Source of the DNA: JAVBMV01 sp031552145
GTDB taxonomy: Bacteria > Myxococcota > Myxococcia > Myxococcales > UBA5297
Direction of reading: 5' to 3'
DNA: 64,000 nucleotides
NCBI GenBank assembly: GCA_031552145.1
Contig: JAVBMV010000005.1
Span: 62,001 to 126,000, forward strand
Below, piece after piece: positions 1 through 8,156 of the stretch. The translations under genes and the position numbers were made by a program. Position 1 is the stretch's first letter. Every line of letters begins with the position of its first letter. Below the pieces are notes generated by a model. The model saw only the letters and a list, made by a program, of their open reading frames with translations. It did not search any database and was not told the origin of the DNA.

Positions 1-1321
1 TCACGGGCGCCTCCGCGCTCGCGCTGCCCGCCTCGAAGCCGGACTTGAGCGCCTGAAGCAGCGCCGCGTCGCTCTGGGAAATTTCGAGCGGCAGCAGCGC
101 CGCGAGGGTGAGGTTCTCGAGCGTCAGATAGCGCTTCGCCGCCCGCGCGAGTTGCTCGGTGGTCGCCGCGGCGACTGCCGCGAGATAGCGCTCGAGCTGC
201 TCGACTCCTCCCGCCGAGCTCTCGTAGAAGCCGAGCTGCCTCGCGACGCCTTGCACTGTCTCGCGGGCGTGGAGTTGGTCCGCCTCGACGAGCGCCTTCG
301 CCGTCGCGAGCTCCTCTTCGGCGACGCCCTTGGAGACCAGTCGCGCCAGCTCGAAGCCGAGCGCCTCGAGCGCTTGCGCGGTCTGCTCCGCCGTCGCCGT
401 GGCGCCCGTGACGAAGAGGCCCGGATCCTTGGGGGTATAGGCGTAGGCGTAGCTCTCGCTGGCCACCTCGCGCGAGAGCTCGAGCCCCAAGCGTAGGCGG
501 GCGCCCTCACCCTGGCCGAGGACGATGGCGAGCAGGTCTAGCGCGGGAAGCTCGGGGGAGGAGATGGCGGGGATGTGGAAGGCGACCGTGAGGTGCGCCT
601 CCTTTACTTCCTCTCGCTTGAGCGCCATTCGCGGCTCGAACTGGCGAGGCTCGACCTCGCGCGCCGACGGAGGCCTCATGGCGGGGTCGCGTTGGGGGCG
701 CCAGCGCTCGCCGAAGAGCCTCTCGACGCGCGCGAGGGCGTCGGCCATCTGGAAGTCGCCCACGATGCTCAGGACCGTCTGCTCGGGGCGGTAGTGCTCG
801 CGGAAAAAGGAGAGCATCCGCGCGCGATCGAAAGAACGCACCGATTCGGGGGAGCCGATCACCTGAAGGCGGTAGGGATGGCGGCGATAGGCGGTCTCGA
901 AGAGCGCGCGCGAGAGGCGCCTCGCCGGGATATCCTCCGAGCGCCTGATCTCCTCGACGACGACCTCGATCTCTCGCTCCAGTTCCGCGGGATCGAAGGA
1001 GGGGTTCTGGATCGCGTCGGCCAGGATATCGAGCCCATCCTCGAAGAAGGAGGAGGCGAGGACCACGTGGTAGACGGTCTGGTCGAAGCTGGTCCAGGCG
1101 TTGATCTCGCCGCCCCGCGCCTCGACTTGTTTGGCGATTTCGCCCAGCCCCCTGCGCGCCGTTCCCTTGAAGAGCATGTGCTCATGCAGATGGGCGAGTC
1201 CGGCTTCGTCGCTCCTCTCGTCGGCGCTTCCGGCCTCGACCCAAACCTGGATGGCGACGACGGGGGCGTGGTGTTGCTCTTCGAGGATGACGGTCAGTCC
1301 GTTGCCGAGAGTGTGTCGCAC
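1..1321 (-). CDS. M16 family zinc peptidase (partial, C-terminus beyond window)
   Basis: The reverse strand reads as an insulinase/PqqL-type peptidase. The inverted zinc motif HxxEH appears as HLHEH at residues 44-48. It is followed by HMLFKGT and, further on, by an acidic segment (REIEVVVEEIRR) that carries the third metal ligand in this family. I take GTG at 1321 as the start because the protein then opens with VRHTLGNGLTVILEE, a usual M16 beginning. The frame stays open upstream without an obvious ATG, so the start is uncertain. About 440 residues are present, which covers the catalytic half and most of the inactive second half; the stop lies outside the window. Such proteins degrade peptides in the cytoplasm or periplasm. 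No signal peptide is visible with this start. Confidence 0.85.
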   Translation of the reverse strand, partial: MRHTLGNGLTVILEEQHHAPVVAIQVWVEAGSADERSDEAGLAHLHEHMLFKGTARRGLGEIAKQVEARGGEINAWTSFDQTVYHVVLASSFFEDGLDILADAIQNPSFDPAELEREIEVVVEEIRRSEDIPARRLSRALFETAYRRHPYRLQVIGSPESVRSFDRARMLSFFREHYRPEQTVLSIVGDFQMADALARVERLFGERWRPQRDPAMRPPSAREVEPRQFEPRMALKREEVKEAHLTVAFHIPAISSPELPALDLLAIVLGQGEGARLRLGLELSREVASESYAYAYTPKDPGLFVTGATATAEQTAQALEALGFELARLVSKGVAEEELATAKALVEADQLHARETVQGVARQLGFYESSAGGVEQLERYLAAVAAATTEQLARAAKRYLTLENLTLAALLPLEISQSDAALLQALKSGFEAGSASAEAPV

Positions 1322-1497
1322 GCGGGCCTCATTTCGGAGGGCGCATCGTCTTGCGGCCGAGCGCCGCGGGGGGTTCCGTACGATGCGAAGGGGGCGGCGA
1401 CCCTGCCAGCTGCAGATGGGGGGGTCAAGGCGACCCGAGGCGCGCGCCGTGTTTAGCTTCGACCCGCTCGCAGCCAAGGCGCTGCGGGGAGGGGTGA

Positions 1498-1740
1498 ATG
1501 GCCGTCGAGGAGGGGATTCAGGTGAAGCGGCAGGGACAGGAGGAGGACGAGTACGAGCGCCTCGAGCAATATGAGCGCCTCGCTGACCTCTTCGATGAGC
1601 AGCCCTCCGAGGATCGTGACGAGGAAGAGGAGGATGAAGAGGAGGAGCGCGCCCGCGCCGATGAGGAAGACGAGGAGGACGAGCTGCTCGATGACGACGA
1701 AGAGCTGGAGGAAGAAGAATATGGCGACGAGGTGGGGTGA
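1498..1740 (+). CDS. Highly acidic small protein of unknown function
   Basis: An 80-residue protein preceded by a good ribosome site (GGGGAGGGG, about 4 bases before ATG). The N-terminal third is mixed (MAVEEGIQVKRQGQEEDEYE). From about residue 36 it is almost entirely Glu and Asp with a few Arg, ending EEEEYGDEVG. It has no Cys, no membrane segment and no recognisable domain. The opposite strand of the same bases gives a hydrophobic open frame, which is a mirror effect of GAG/GAC codons and not a likely gene. Such acidic tails can act as charged linkers or bind basic proteins, but I do not assign a function. A strong hairpin follows the stop codon. Confidence 0.6.
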   Translation: MAVEEGIQVKRQGQEEDEYERLEQYERLADLFDEQPSEDRDEEEEDEEEERARADEEDEEDELLDDDEELEEEEYGDEVG

Positions 1741-1751
1741 GCGCAAAGCGC

Positions 1752-1786
1752 GCGGGCGCCGCACCCGGTGAGGTGACGGCGCCCGC
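1752..1786. terminator. Hairpin between convergent genes
   Basis: A perfect 10-base-pair stem (GCGGGCGCCG at 1752-1761 with CGGCGCCCGC at 1777-1786) and a 15-base loop. It sits between the end of the acidic-protein gene and the end of the YceI gene, so it could stop transcription from either side. There is no long T-run, so termination strength is uncertain. Confidence 0.5.
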
Positions 1787-1807
1787 AAGGCACGAAGAGC
1801 TCGCTCG

Positions 1808-2476
1808 TTACTTTCGCTGAGCGGGCTTGGCCTGCCCTTCGGTTGGAGACTCGGCGACGGCCTTCTCGGGGGGCTGCATCGTCAGCTCTACCTCGATGGT
1901 GAAGGTGACCTCGTCTCCGACGAGGACGCCGCCGCCATCGAGCGCCTTGTTCCAGACCATCCCGAATTCTTTTCGGTTGAGCTTACCGGTGGCCGTGGCG
2001 CCCATCTTGGTCATGCCCCAGGGGTCTTTCATCTGCGCGGAGGGGCCGCTGATCTCGAAGGTGGCGGGGCGCTTCACACCATGGAGCGAGAGCTCGCCCT
2101 TGGCGAGGAGCCGATCCTTGCCCGCGCGTTCGATCTTGGTCGAGGTGAAGGTCATGGTCGGATACTTCTGCACATCGAAGAAGTCGGCGCTCCGCAGGTG
2201 CTCATCGCGCTTCTCGTCGCGGGTGGAGATAGAGGCGACATCGATCGTTGCCTCTATCTTCGACTTGTCGAGGTTCTTGGCGTCCCAAATGACCGTTCCC
2301 TCGACCTTGTTAAAGTCGCCCTTGACGTTGGAGACCATCAGGTGGCGCACCGAGAAGCCGACGTTCGAGTGCGCGGGATCGATCTTCCAGGTCTCGGCCG
2401 CCTCGGAGAGGCCCGGGGCAAAGAGCCCGAGAGAGAGAGCTGCTGCTGCGAAAACGGCTTTTATTGAACGGCGCAT
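1808..2476 (-). CDS. YceI-like periplasmic lipid-binding protein
   Basis: A 222-residue secreted protein of the YceI family, whose eight-stranded barrel binds polyisoprenoid or other lipid tails in the periplasm. The start at 2476 is set by an AGGAG site seven bases upstream and gives a clean signal peptide (MRRSIKAVFAAAALSLGLF, cleavage near SEAAE). Family motifs follow: WKIDPAHSNVGFSVRHLMVS, then VEGTV, DEHLRSADFFDVQKYPTMTF, and GELSLHGVKRP. The C-terminal 25 residues are a Pro/Glu/Gln-rich tail beyond the domain. It lies about 105 bases downstream of the EMC operon on the same strand, so readthrough is possible, but it has no known role in that pathway. Confidence 0.9.
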   Translation of the reverse strand: MRRSIKAVFAAAALSLGLFAPGLSEAAETWKIDPAHSNVGFSVRHLMVSNVKGDFNKVEGTVIWDAKNLDKSKIEATIDVASISTRDEKRDEHLRSADFFDVQKYPTMTFTSTKIERAGKDRLLAKGELSLHGVKRPATFEISGPSAQMKDPWGMTKMGATATGKLNRKEFGMVWNKALDGGGVLVGDEVTFTIEVELTMQPPEKAVAESPTEGQAKPAQRK

Positions 2477-2581
2477 GATTGTCTCCTGAATGCAGCGCCC
2501 CTCGCCGACCAAAGCGCTGGGGCGAGGGGGAGGGCGCTGCGTTGTTTTGGAGTTCGATGCGGTGCCGCCGAAATGGTCGCA

Positions 2582-3328
2582 CTACATGTACATGCCGCCG
2601 TTGATATGCAGGACTTGCCCTGTGATGTAGTCGCCGCCCCGACCCGCGAGGAAGGCGACGCCCTCGCCGACCGCCTCGCGTTCGCCAAAGCGCCCGAGCG
2701 GAATCTTCTCGAGGAGCTGGCGCTTGGCCTCCTCGGGCACGCCCGCCACCATCGGTGAGTCCATGAAGCCGGGGCAGATGGCGTTGACCGTGATGTTGGC
2801 GCGCGCGACCTCGCGCGCCAGCGAGCGGGTGAGGCCGAGGAGCCCGGCCTTGGCGGCGGCATAGTTCGTCTGTCCGAGATTGCCCATGGCGCCGACGATG
2901 GAGCTGATGTTGACGACCCGTCCCCAGCGCCGTTCGCGCATCGAGTCGATGGAGGCGCGCGCCATTAGCCACGCTCCCTTGAGGCTGGTGTCGACGACCG
3001 TGTCCCAATCCTCCTCGGTCTGCTTCCAGAGCATCCGATCCCGGACGACCCCCGCGTTGTTCACGAGGAGCGAGATGGGGCCGAGCGCGCGGTTCACTTC
3101 GGCGACCATACGCACGACATCTTCGGCGACGCGCACGTCTCCTTGGACGACGCAGCACTCCCCACCCGCGCCCCGGATCTGGTCGGCGAGTCGACTCGCC
3201 TCCTCCCCGCGCGTGCGGAAGTGGAGGGCGAGTCTCCAGCCATCCTCCAGCAGACGCAGCGCGATCGCGTGCCCGAGCGCCCCGTTCGCGCCCGTGATGA
3301 GCGCGACCTTACCCGTCGAATCAGCCAT
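2582..3328 (-). CDS. phaB: Short-chain dehydrogenase, probable acetoacetyl-CoA / 3-oxoacyl reductase
   Basis: A 248-residue classical SDR. It has the nucleotide-binding TGANGALG near residue 13, the LVNNAG motif, the active-site Ser in NISSIVG and the YAAAK catalytic pair, and it ends with INGGMYM as FabG/PhaB proteins do. Family members reduce 3-oxoacyl thioesters with NADPH. It is the last gene of the EMC operon, 17 bases after ccr. In that pathway an acetoacetyl-CoA reductase makes 3-hydroxybutyryl-CoA, which is then dehydrated to crotonyl-CoA, so PhaB-like activity is the best fit. Sequence alone cannot exclude a FabG role in fatty acid synthesis. The gene symbol rests on context. Confidence 0.75.
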   Translation of the reverse strand: MADSTGKVALITGANGALGHAIALRLLEDGWRLALHFRTRGEEASRLADQIRGAGGECCVVQGDVRVAEDVVRMVAEVNRALGPISLLVNNAGVVRDRMLWKQTEEDWDTVVDTSLKGAWLMARASIDSMRERRWGRVVNISSIVGAMGNLGQTNYAAAKAGLLGLTRSLAREVARANITVNAICPGFMDSPMVAGVPEEAKRQLLEKIPLGRFGEREAVGEGVAFLAGRGGDYITGQVLHINGGMYM

Positions 3329-3345
3329 GGTATCCCTCCCTCAAT

Positions 3346-4572
3346 CTAGACCCAGGACTGCAGTTCCAGTGGGCCGCCGCGATCGGTCGCGCCGCGCTCT
3401 GTCCAATCGGAGAGAGGCGCCTGGATGGCGATGCCCATCTTTCCGATATGGGCGTTGGCGGCCATCCGTGCGTGCGCCTCGGGGATCTGCTCGAACGCCA
3501 GGACCTCGTCGACGATGGGCCGAATGGTGCCATCGGCGACGAGCCTGTTGGCGCGCTCGGCCTCGTAGGCGTTGGCGAAGTGGGAGCCGATGATCGACTT
3601 CTGCCGCGTCCAGAGGTGGCGCACATCGAAGCCGAGGTCATAGCCTGTCGTCGCGCCGCAGATGACGATTCGCCCGAACCGACCGGCGAGGAGGACGCTG
3701 GCCGCGAAGGTCTCGCGCCCCACATGTTCGAAGACCACGTCGGGATCGCGTCCGCCCGTCAGCTCGCGGATCGCCTTGCCCAGCGCGCGCGTCGCCGCGA
3801 GGCGCTGCCTTTCATCCTGCGCGGCGAGGTCGAAGTTGCGCCGGTCGATGATCCATTCTGCGCCGCACTGCTTGACGAGCGCCGCCTTGCGCTCGCTGGA
3901 GACGACGGCGATCGGGCGCGCGCCCATGGCGCGGCAGAGCTGTACCGCGAAGAGCCCCAGCCCTCCTGCCGCGCCCCAGACGAGCACGACCTCGCCGGGG
4001 CGCAGTTGCGCGCGATCGACGAGCATGCGGTAGGCGGTGAACCAGGTGAGCCCATAGCAGGCCGACTCGAACCAGGAGAGGTTGGCGGGCTTGGGCAGGA
4101 GCTGTTGTGACTGCACCTTGCAGAACTGCGCGAAGGAGCCCCAGCTCGTCTCGTAGCCCCAGATCTTCTGCTCCCGGCAGGCCATCGGATCGAAGCCGTT
4201 GCACTCCGGACATTGGCCGCAGCTCTGGTTGCAATGGAGCACTACCTGATCGCCGATGCGCCACCGCTTTACGTTGGAGCCGACCCGCCAGACGATCCCC
4301 GAGGCGTCGCTGCCGGCGATGTGGTGCGGTTCGGGGTGCATCTTGAAGACGGAGACGGGGCGCCCGCGCGAGGCCCAGACGCCGTTGAAGTTGACGCCTG
4401 CGGCCATCACCATCACCAGCGCTTCGTCGGGCCCTAGCTGTGGCAGATCGACCAGCTCGGGCCTCATCGCGTTCTGCGGCTCTCCCTCGCGCTCCGGGCG
4501 GATCACCATCGCGTGCATCTTCTCGGGCAGCGCTCCCAGCTCAGGGACCTTGCCAAGCTCCAATACCTTCAT
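3346..4572 (-). CDS. ccr: Crotonyl-CoA carboxylase/reductase
   Basis: A 408-residue medium-chain dehydrogenase that converts crotonyl-CoA, CO2 and NADPH to ethylmalonyl-CoA, the key step of the ethylmalonyl-CoA pathway. The start at 4572 has GGGGAGAG seven bases before ATG and lies inside the end of the mutase small-subunit gene. CCR hallmarks are HCNQSCGQC, KIWGYET followed by GSFAQF, the nucleotide motif GAAGGLG (residues 200-206) and GSHFAN (329-334). By hand alignment with the Kitasatospora enzyme, the CO2-binding set Asn81, Phe170, Glu171 and His365 corresponds to Asn63 (or Asn61), Tyr140, Glu141 and His331, so only a conservative Phe-to-Tyr change is seen. The segment after HCNQ carries five Cys residues in about 18 positions. 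Confidence 0.9.
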   Translation of the reverse strand: MKVLELGKVPELGALPEKMHAMVIRPEREGEPQNAMRPELVDLPQLGPDEALVMVMAAGVNFNGVWASRGRPVSVFKMHPEPHHIAGSDASGIVWRVGSNVKRWRIGDQVVLHCNQSCGQCPECNGFDPMACREQKIWGYETSWGSFAQFCKVQSQQLLPKPANLSWFESACYGLTWFTAYRMLVDRAQLRPGEVVLVWGAAGGLGLFAVQLCRAMGARPIAVVSSERKAALVKQCGAEWIIDRRNFDLAAQDERQRLAATRALGKAIRELTGGRDPDVVFEHVGRETFAASVLLAGRFGRIVICGATTGYDLGFDVRHLWTRQKSIIGSHFANAYEAERANRLVADGTIRPIVDEVLAFEQIPEAHARMAANAHIGKMGIAIQAPLSDWTERGATDRGGPLELQSWV

Positions 4573-5020
4573 GTTGCTCTCCCCCTTGGGTGGTACGTCG
4601 TTCAATCGATTCGAGCGCGAGCGCACGCAGCGCCGCGACCAGCTCGGAGAGCTCCGTCTCGGGGCCGAAGATCGCGCGGACCCCAAGGGCGCGCAGCGAC
4701 GCGTGCTCCTCCTGGGGAACGATGCCGCCGAGCACGAGTGGGAGCTCCAGATTCTGCTCGGCCAACCCATCGAGAAGTCTTCGGCAGAGTGTCTCGTGGG
4801 CGCCCGAGAGGACCGAGACGCCGATCAGATCGACATCCTCCTGGAGCGCGGTCGCCACGATCGCCGGGATGGTGGCGCGTAGCCCCGTGTAGACCACCTC
4901 GAAGCCCGCGTCGCGCAGCGCGCTCGCCACCACCAGCGCGCCGCGATCGTGGCCGTCGAGCCCGGCCTTGGCGACCAGAACGCGCGGAATACGCGGAATA
5001 CGCGGAGTATGCGCACCCAT
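4541..5020 (-). CDS. B12-binding subunit of acyl-CoA mutase
   Basis: A 159-residue cobalamin-binding domain of the methylmalonyl-CoA mutase small-chain type. The motif AGLDGHDRGA holds the DxHxxG signature in which His ligates cobalt, and the later SVLSGAH and LGGIVP segments match the Rossmann-like B12 fold. The start at 5020 is placed by GGAGGTGA just upstream, inside the end of the large-subunit gene. The 3' end overlaps ccr by about 30 bases, so translation of the two is probably coupled. The last 20 residues (after ALESIERRT) are not part of the usual fold. Together with the large chain it should form a split AdoCbl mutase. Confidence 0.9.
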   Translation of the reverse strand: MGAHTPRIPRIPRVLVAKAGLDGHDRGALVVASALRDAGFEVVYTGLRATIPAIVATALQEDVDLIGVSVLSGAHETLCRRLLDGLAEQNLELPLVLGGIVPQEEHASLRALGVRAIFGPETELSELVAALRALALESIERRTTQGGEQHEGIGAWQGP

Positions 5021-5022
5021 CG

Positions 5023-6642
5023 TCACCTCCACCCCGGCGGCGAATAGTGCCCAAAGCAGCGCCCCAGCGCCGCGGCGATCTCGCCCACCGTCGCCCGTAC
5101 CCGCACCGCCTCTCGGAGCGCGGGCATAAGGTTCTGCTCTCCCGCCGCTGCCCGCTCCAGCGCGTCGAGCGCGCGCGCCGCCGCCGCGTTGCTGCGCTCT
5201 GCCCGCAGGGCGCGCAGCTGGCGCACCCGCTCGTCGATCTGGGCGTGCGCCAGCGCGCGCTCCGCCTGGGTAAGGGCAGCGGGCGTGCTCTCGGACACGA
5301 GTTGCGCGTTGTCCCGGTGATCGCCGGTTCCGACGCCGACCACCCTCACCTCGCCGCTCTCGAGCGCGCGCTGGTACTCGTAGGCGCGGCGCGCGATCTC
5401 ACGCTGCACGTAGCCGCTCTCGAGCGCGCGGACCATGCCCCCCTGTGCGCCGATCTGCTCCATCACCTGCAGGATCTTCGCCTCCATGGCGTCGGTGAGC
5501 GCCTCGACGAAGTAGCTGCCGCCCAGAGGGTCGCTCGTGGCGGCCACCTCGGTCTCGAAGGCGACGATCTGCTGCACGCGCAGAGCGGTGCGGGCCGAGA
5601 GCTCTGTAGGGATGGCGTAGGCCTCGTCGAAGGCGGCGGTGAAGACCGACTGCAGCCCGGCACAGGCGACGGCGAAGCACTCGAGCGTGGTGCGCGCGAT
5701 GTTGTTGAGTGGCTCCGAGCGCGTGAGCGAGTGGCCGCCGCAGACACAGGCCGCGCGCAACTTCATGCTCTCGGGCGAAGTGGCCCCGAAGCGATCGCGC
5801 ATCAGTGTGGCCCAGAGCCTGCGCGCGGCGCGATACTTGGCCACCTCTTCAAAGAAGTTGGTGTAGGTGTACCAGAAGAAGCTCAAGCGCGGCGCGAATC
5901 GATCGAGCGCCATCCCGCGCGCGAGGCAGCGCTCCACATAGGCGACGGCGGCCGAGAGCGTATAGCCCGCCTCCTCCGAGGGCGTCGCCCCGGCGTCGCG
6001 GTAGTGGCTCGCGATGGAGATAGGGTTGAAGCGGGGGAGCCGCTCGCAGCAATCCTGAATGAGATCGACCGCGAGGCGCATCGAGGGCTCGATCGGATAG
6101 AGCCAGGCGCCGCGCGCGCCGAACTCCTTGAGCGGGTCGTTCTGTACTGTCCCCGCGATTCGCTCGCGCGGCACGCCGCGCCGAACCGCGACCTCCTCGT
6201 ACATCGCGGCGAGGATGGGTGCGGTGGCGTTGATGGTCATCGAGGTGGAGACGCGGCCGAGATCGATCGCCTCGAAGACGCGCTCCATGTCGTCGACCGA
6301 GGCGATCGAGACGCCTACTTTCCCCACCTCGCCCTCCGCCTCGGGGGCGTCGGGATCGAGCCCCAGCTGAGTTGGCAGGTCGAGCGCCAGCGATAGGCCG
6401 GTCTGGCCCTGCGCGAGCAGATAGCGGAAGCGCTCGTTCGTCTCGGCCGGCGTGCCGAAGCCCGCGTACTGGCGCATCGTCCAGAGCTTTCCCCGGTACA
6501 TGTTCGCGTGGATGCCGCGCGTGAAGGGAAAGATGCCGGGGGGCGGGACGCTCTCACTGTCGCGCTGGGGTCCGTAGAGCGGCTCGATGGGGATGCCGGA
6601 GCGCGTCGCTCTGTCCTTAGGCGCCTTTGGCTCGCCGCTCAT
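5023..6642 (-). CDS. B12-dependent acyl-CoA mutase large subunit (ethylmalonyl- or methylmalonyl-CoA mutase)
   Basis: A 539-residue TIM-barrel catalytic chain with no fused B12 domain; the next gene supplies it. The start at 6642 overlaps the mcl stop as ATGA and has GGAG six bases upstream. Residues that choose a dicarboxylic acyl-CoA in methylmalonyl-CoA mutase are kept: Tyr89 as Tyr59 in RQYAGF and Arg207 as Arg177 in LKEFGARGAWLYP. Isobutyryl-CoA mutase has Phe and Gln there. The active-site His244 is kept (ASHYRDAGA), but its neighbour Tyr243 is Ser and the loop is one residue shorter. Position in the EMC operon suggests ethylmalonyl-CoA mutase. The usual Ecm is one long chain, so methylmalonyl-CoA mutase remains possible. 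Confidence 0.85.
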   Translation of the reverse strand: MSGEPKAPKDRATRSGIPIEPLYGPQRDSESVPPPGIFPFTRGIHANMYRGKLWTMRQYAGFGTPAETNERFRYLLAQGQTGLSLALDLPTQLGLDPDAPEAEGEVGKVGVSIASVDDMERVFEAIDLGRVSTSMTINATAPILAAMYEEVAVRRGVPRERIAGTVQNDPLKEFGARGAWLYPIEPSMRLAVDLIQDCCERLPRFNPISIASHYRDAGATPSEEAGYTLSAAVAYVERCLARGMALDRFAPRLSFFWYTYTNFFEEVAKYRAARRLWATLMRDRFGATSPESMKLRAACVCGGHSLTRSEPLNNIARTTLECFAVACAGLQSVFTAAFDEAYAIPTELSARTALRVQQIVAFETEVAATSDPLGGSYFVEALTDAMEAKILQVMEQIGAQGGMVRALESGYVQREIARRAYEYQRALESGEVRVVGVGTGDHRDNAQLVSESTPAALTQAERALAHAQIDERVRQLRALRAERSNAAAARALDALERAAAGEQNLMPALREAVRVRATVGEIAAALGRCFGHYSPPGWR

Positions 6643-7613
6643 GCGTTGCTCCATGCGGCGGTGTCGCGCCGCGAGAGCAGGCCTGCCTTCTGAGCGATGA
6701 CGAGGCGCTTCCATTCGACCCTGAGCGTCGCGGCGTCGACCATCTCATCCTTGTAGACGATGGCGCCCTGGCCCTCCTCGAGGTCGGCGCGCCGGTAGGC
6801 ATCGACGATCTCGAGCGCGCGCGCGACCTCGTCGGGAGAGGGTGTGTAGGCGCCGTTGATCGGCTCGAGGTGGGAGGGATGGATCGCCCATTTGCCGTCG
6901 AAGCCGAGCTCGGCACCGGCGCGGGCGTCGCGCTCGACCTGCGCCAGATCCTTGAACTGCAGGGTCACGTTGTCGATGACGTCGATGCCAGCGGCGCGTG
7001 CGGCGGCGATCGTGTGGCTCTTCGGGTAGTGGAAGACGGAGAACTGATTTCCGCCCAGGTGCGCCCCGGTGTCGCCCGCGTAGTCGGCGATGCCGAAGAT
7101 CAGGGAGGCCATGCGCGGCGTGCAGGAGGCGATCGCCTCGGCGCAGAGGAGCGCCTTGGCGCTCTCGATCAGCGCCTCGATTCGGATTCTCCCTGGCTCC
7201 AGCCCCATATTCTTCTCGAGCTGCGTGAGCAGGCGGTCGACGAAGAGGATCTCCTCGGGGCCCAGACATTTCGGGATCACCACGACGTCGAGGTTTCGCC
7301 CAGCGCCCTCCACGACCTCGATCAGGTCGCGGTAAAAATATTTCGACTGGCAGTTGTTGGGCCTGAAGGCGCGCACCTTGCCCTGGAAATCGAGCGTGTT
7401 GAGCGCCTCGATGAGCGTCGCGCGCGCCGCCACTTTCATCGAGACGGCGCAGCTATCTTCCAGGTCGAGGATCACCTCGTCTGCCGTTGATGCGGCGGCC
7501 TTGGCCATCATCTTCATCGAGTGGGCAGGGCAGGTGAGCTCGCTGCGCCGGACGCGAAACTCCCGCGCCACCACGAGCTGCTCGAATGGGGACTGCGCGC
7601 TCTTCGCGATCAT
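6639..7613 (-). CDS. mcl1: Malyl-CoA / beta-methylmalyl-CoA lyase (CitE/HpcH family)
   Basis: A 324-residue protein close in length to Mcl1 of Rhodobacter. It carries RSELTCPAHSMKMM near the N-terminus, the metal-binding DEVILDLEDS, KCLGPEEI, the IEALIES strand and FDGKWAIHPSHLEPIN. These are HpcH/HpaI family landmarks with the malyl-CoA lyase style of spacing. It would cleave beta-methylmalyl-CoA to glyoxylate and propionyl-CoA, and malyl-CoA to glyoxylate and acetyl-CoA. The start at 7613 has GGAGGAGA upstream and overlaps the MaoC stop as ATGA; its own stop overlaps the mutase start. The position between hydratase and mutase genes fits the EMC pathway. Confidence 0.85.
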   Translation of the reverse strand: MIAKSAQSPFEQLVVAREFRVRRSELTCPAHSMKMMAKAAASTADEVILDLEDSCAVSMKVAARATLIEALNTLDFQGKVRAFRPNNCQSKYFYRDLIEVVEGAGRNLDVVVIPKCLGPEEILFVDRLLTQLEKNMGLEPGRIRIEALIESAKALLCAEAIASCTPRMASLIFGIADYAGDTGAHLGGNQFSVFHYPKSHTIAAARAAGIDVIDNVTLQFKDLAQVERDARAGAELGFDGKWAIHPSHLEPINGAYTPSPDEVARALEIVDAYRRADLEEGQGAIVYKDEMVDAATLRVEWKRLVIAQKAGLLSRRDTAAWSNA

Positions 7614-8131
7614 TGGTCTCCTCCTCGTCTCCTGAGCAGCAACTCTCGCTCGATGGTGAGCACCGTCTCGCCGCGCTGGTTCTTGGCGACGAGCAGAAAC
7701 CTCACAGCGCCCGCGAAAGGGGAGAGCGCGCGCTTCGCCAAGACCGTCGACTCCGCGAAGAGCGTGTCGCCCGCGAAGACGGGAGCCAGGTGACGCCCCT
7801 CGTCCATCGAGAGCTCCTCCAGGGCATTCTCGCTGCACTCTTCGCTGGCGAGCCCCGCCGCGAAGGCGAGCACGAGCCCCCCGAAGATGACCCGCCTACC
7901 TTCGAAGTAGCTTTGCGGCTCCGCGTCGCAGAGCGCCTGGTTGAAGTGGAGCTGCGCCGTATTGAGCACCATGTTGGTCAGCGCCATGTGCTCGCCGTCG
8001 CTCATGGTGCGCCCGCGCGGGTGGACGATGGTCTCGCCTACCTCGAAGTCCTCGAAGAGGTTGTCCGAGCGCGTCAGCGCGTCGCTAGAGGCGCGCGGCG
8101 CGAGCGCCTCCTCATTTGAAGCCTGGTGCAT
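7610..8131 (-). CDS. MaoC-like hot-dog hydratase (possible mesaconyl-CoA hydratase half)
   Basis: A 173-residue single hot-dog protein. After about 25 less ordered residues it shows FEDFEVGETIVHPRGRTM, TNMVLNTAQLHFN and FAGDTLFAESTV, then ends KNQRGETVLTIERELLLRR, all typical of MaoC and mesaconyl-CoA hydratase domains. The start at 8131 gives an ATG preceded by a GGGGGG tract. A second MaoC gene lies two genes upstream. The Rhodobacter mesaconyl-CoA hydratase carries two such domains in one chain of about 340 residues, so these two proteins together match its length. Either one could alternatively serve a crotonase-like step. Confidence 0.75.
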   Translation of the reverse strand: MHQASNEEALAPRASSDALTRSDNLFEDFEVGETIVHPRGRTMSDGEHMALTNMVLNTAQLHFNQALCDAEPQSYFEGRRVIFGGLVLAFAAGLASEECSENALEELSMDEGRHLAPVFAGDTLFAESTVLAKRALSPFAGAVRFLLVAKNQRGETVLTIERELLLRRRGGDQ

Positions 8132-8156
8132 CGTTCCCCCCGGAACGCGAGGCGCT

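Noticed and set aside
1453..1788. Hydrophobic open frame on the minus strand opposite the acidic protein
   Set aside because: Complement of a GAG/GAC run always reads as Leu, Val and Ile; no ribosome site is visible and it spans a terminator hairpin.
3346..4572. Reading ccr as an ordinary zinc alcohol dehydrogenase or quinone reductase
   Set aside because: IWGYET, GSFAQF and GSHFAN together with the CO2-binding residues fit crotonyl-CoA carboxylase/reductase.
4513..6396. 627-codon plus-strand open frame opposite the mutase genes
   Set aside because: The minus strand holds clear B12 mutase motifs and ribosome sites; the plus frame is low in complexity and has none.
5023..6642. Isobutyryl-CoA mutase large subunit
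   Set aside because: The split layout is similar, but the selective residues are Tyr and Arg as in methylmalonyl-CoA mutase, not Phe and Gln.
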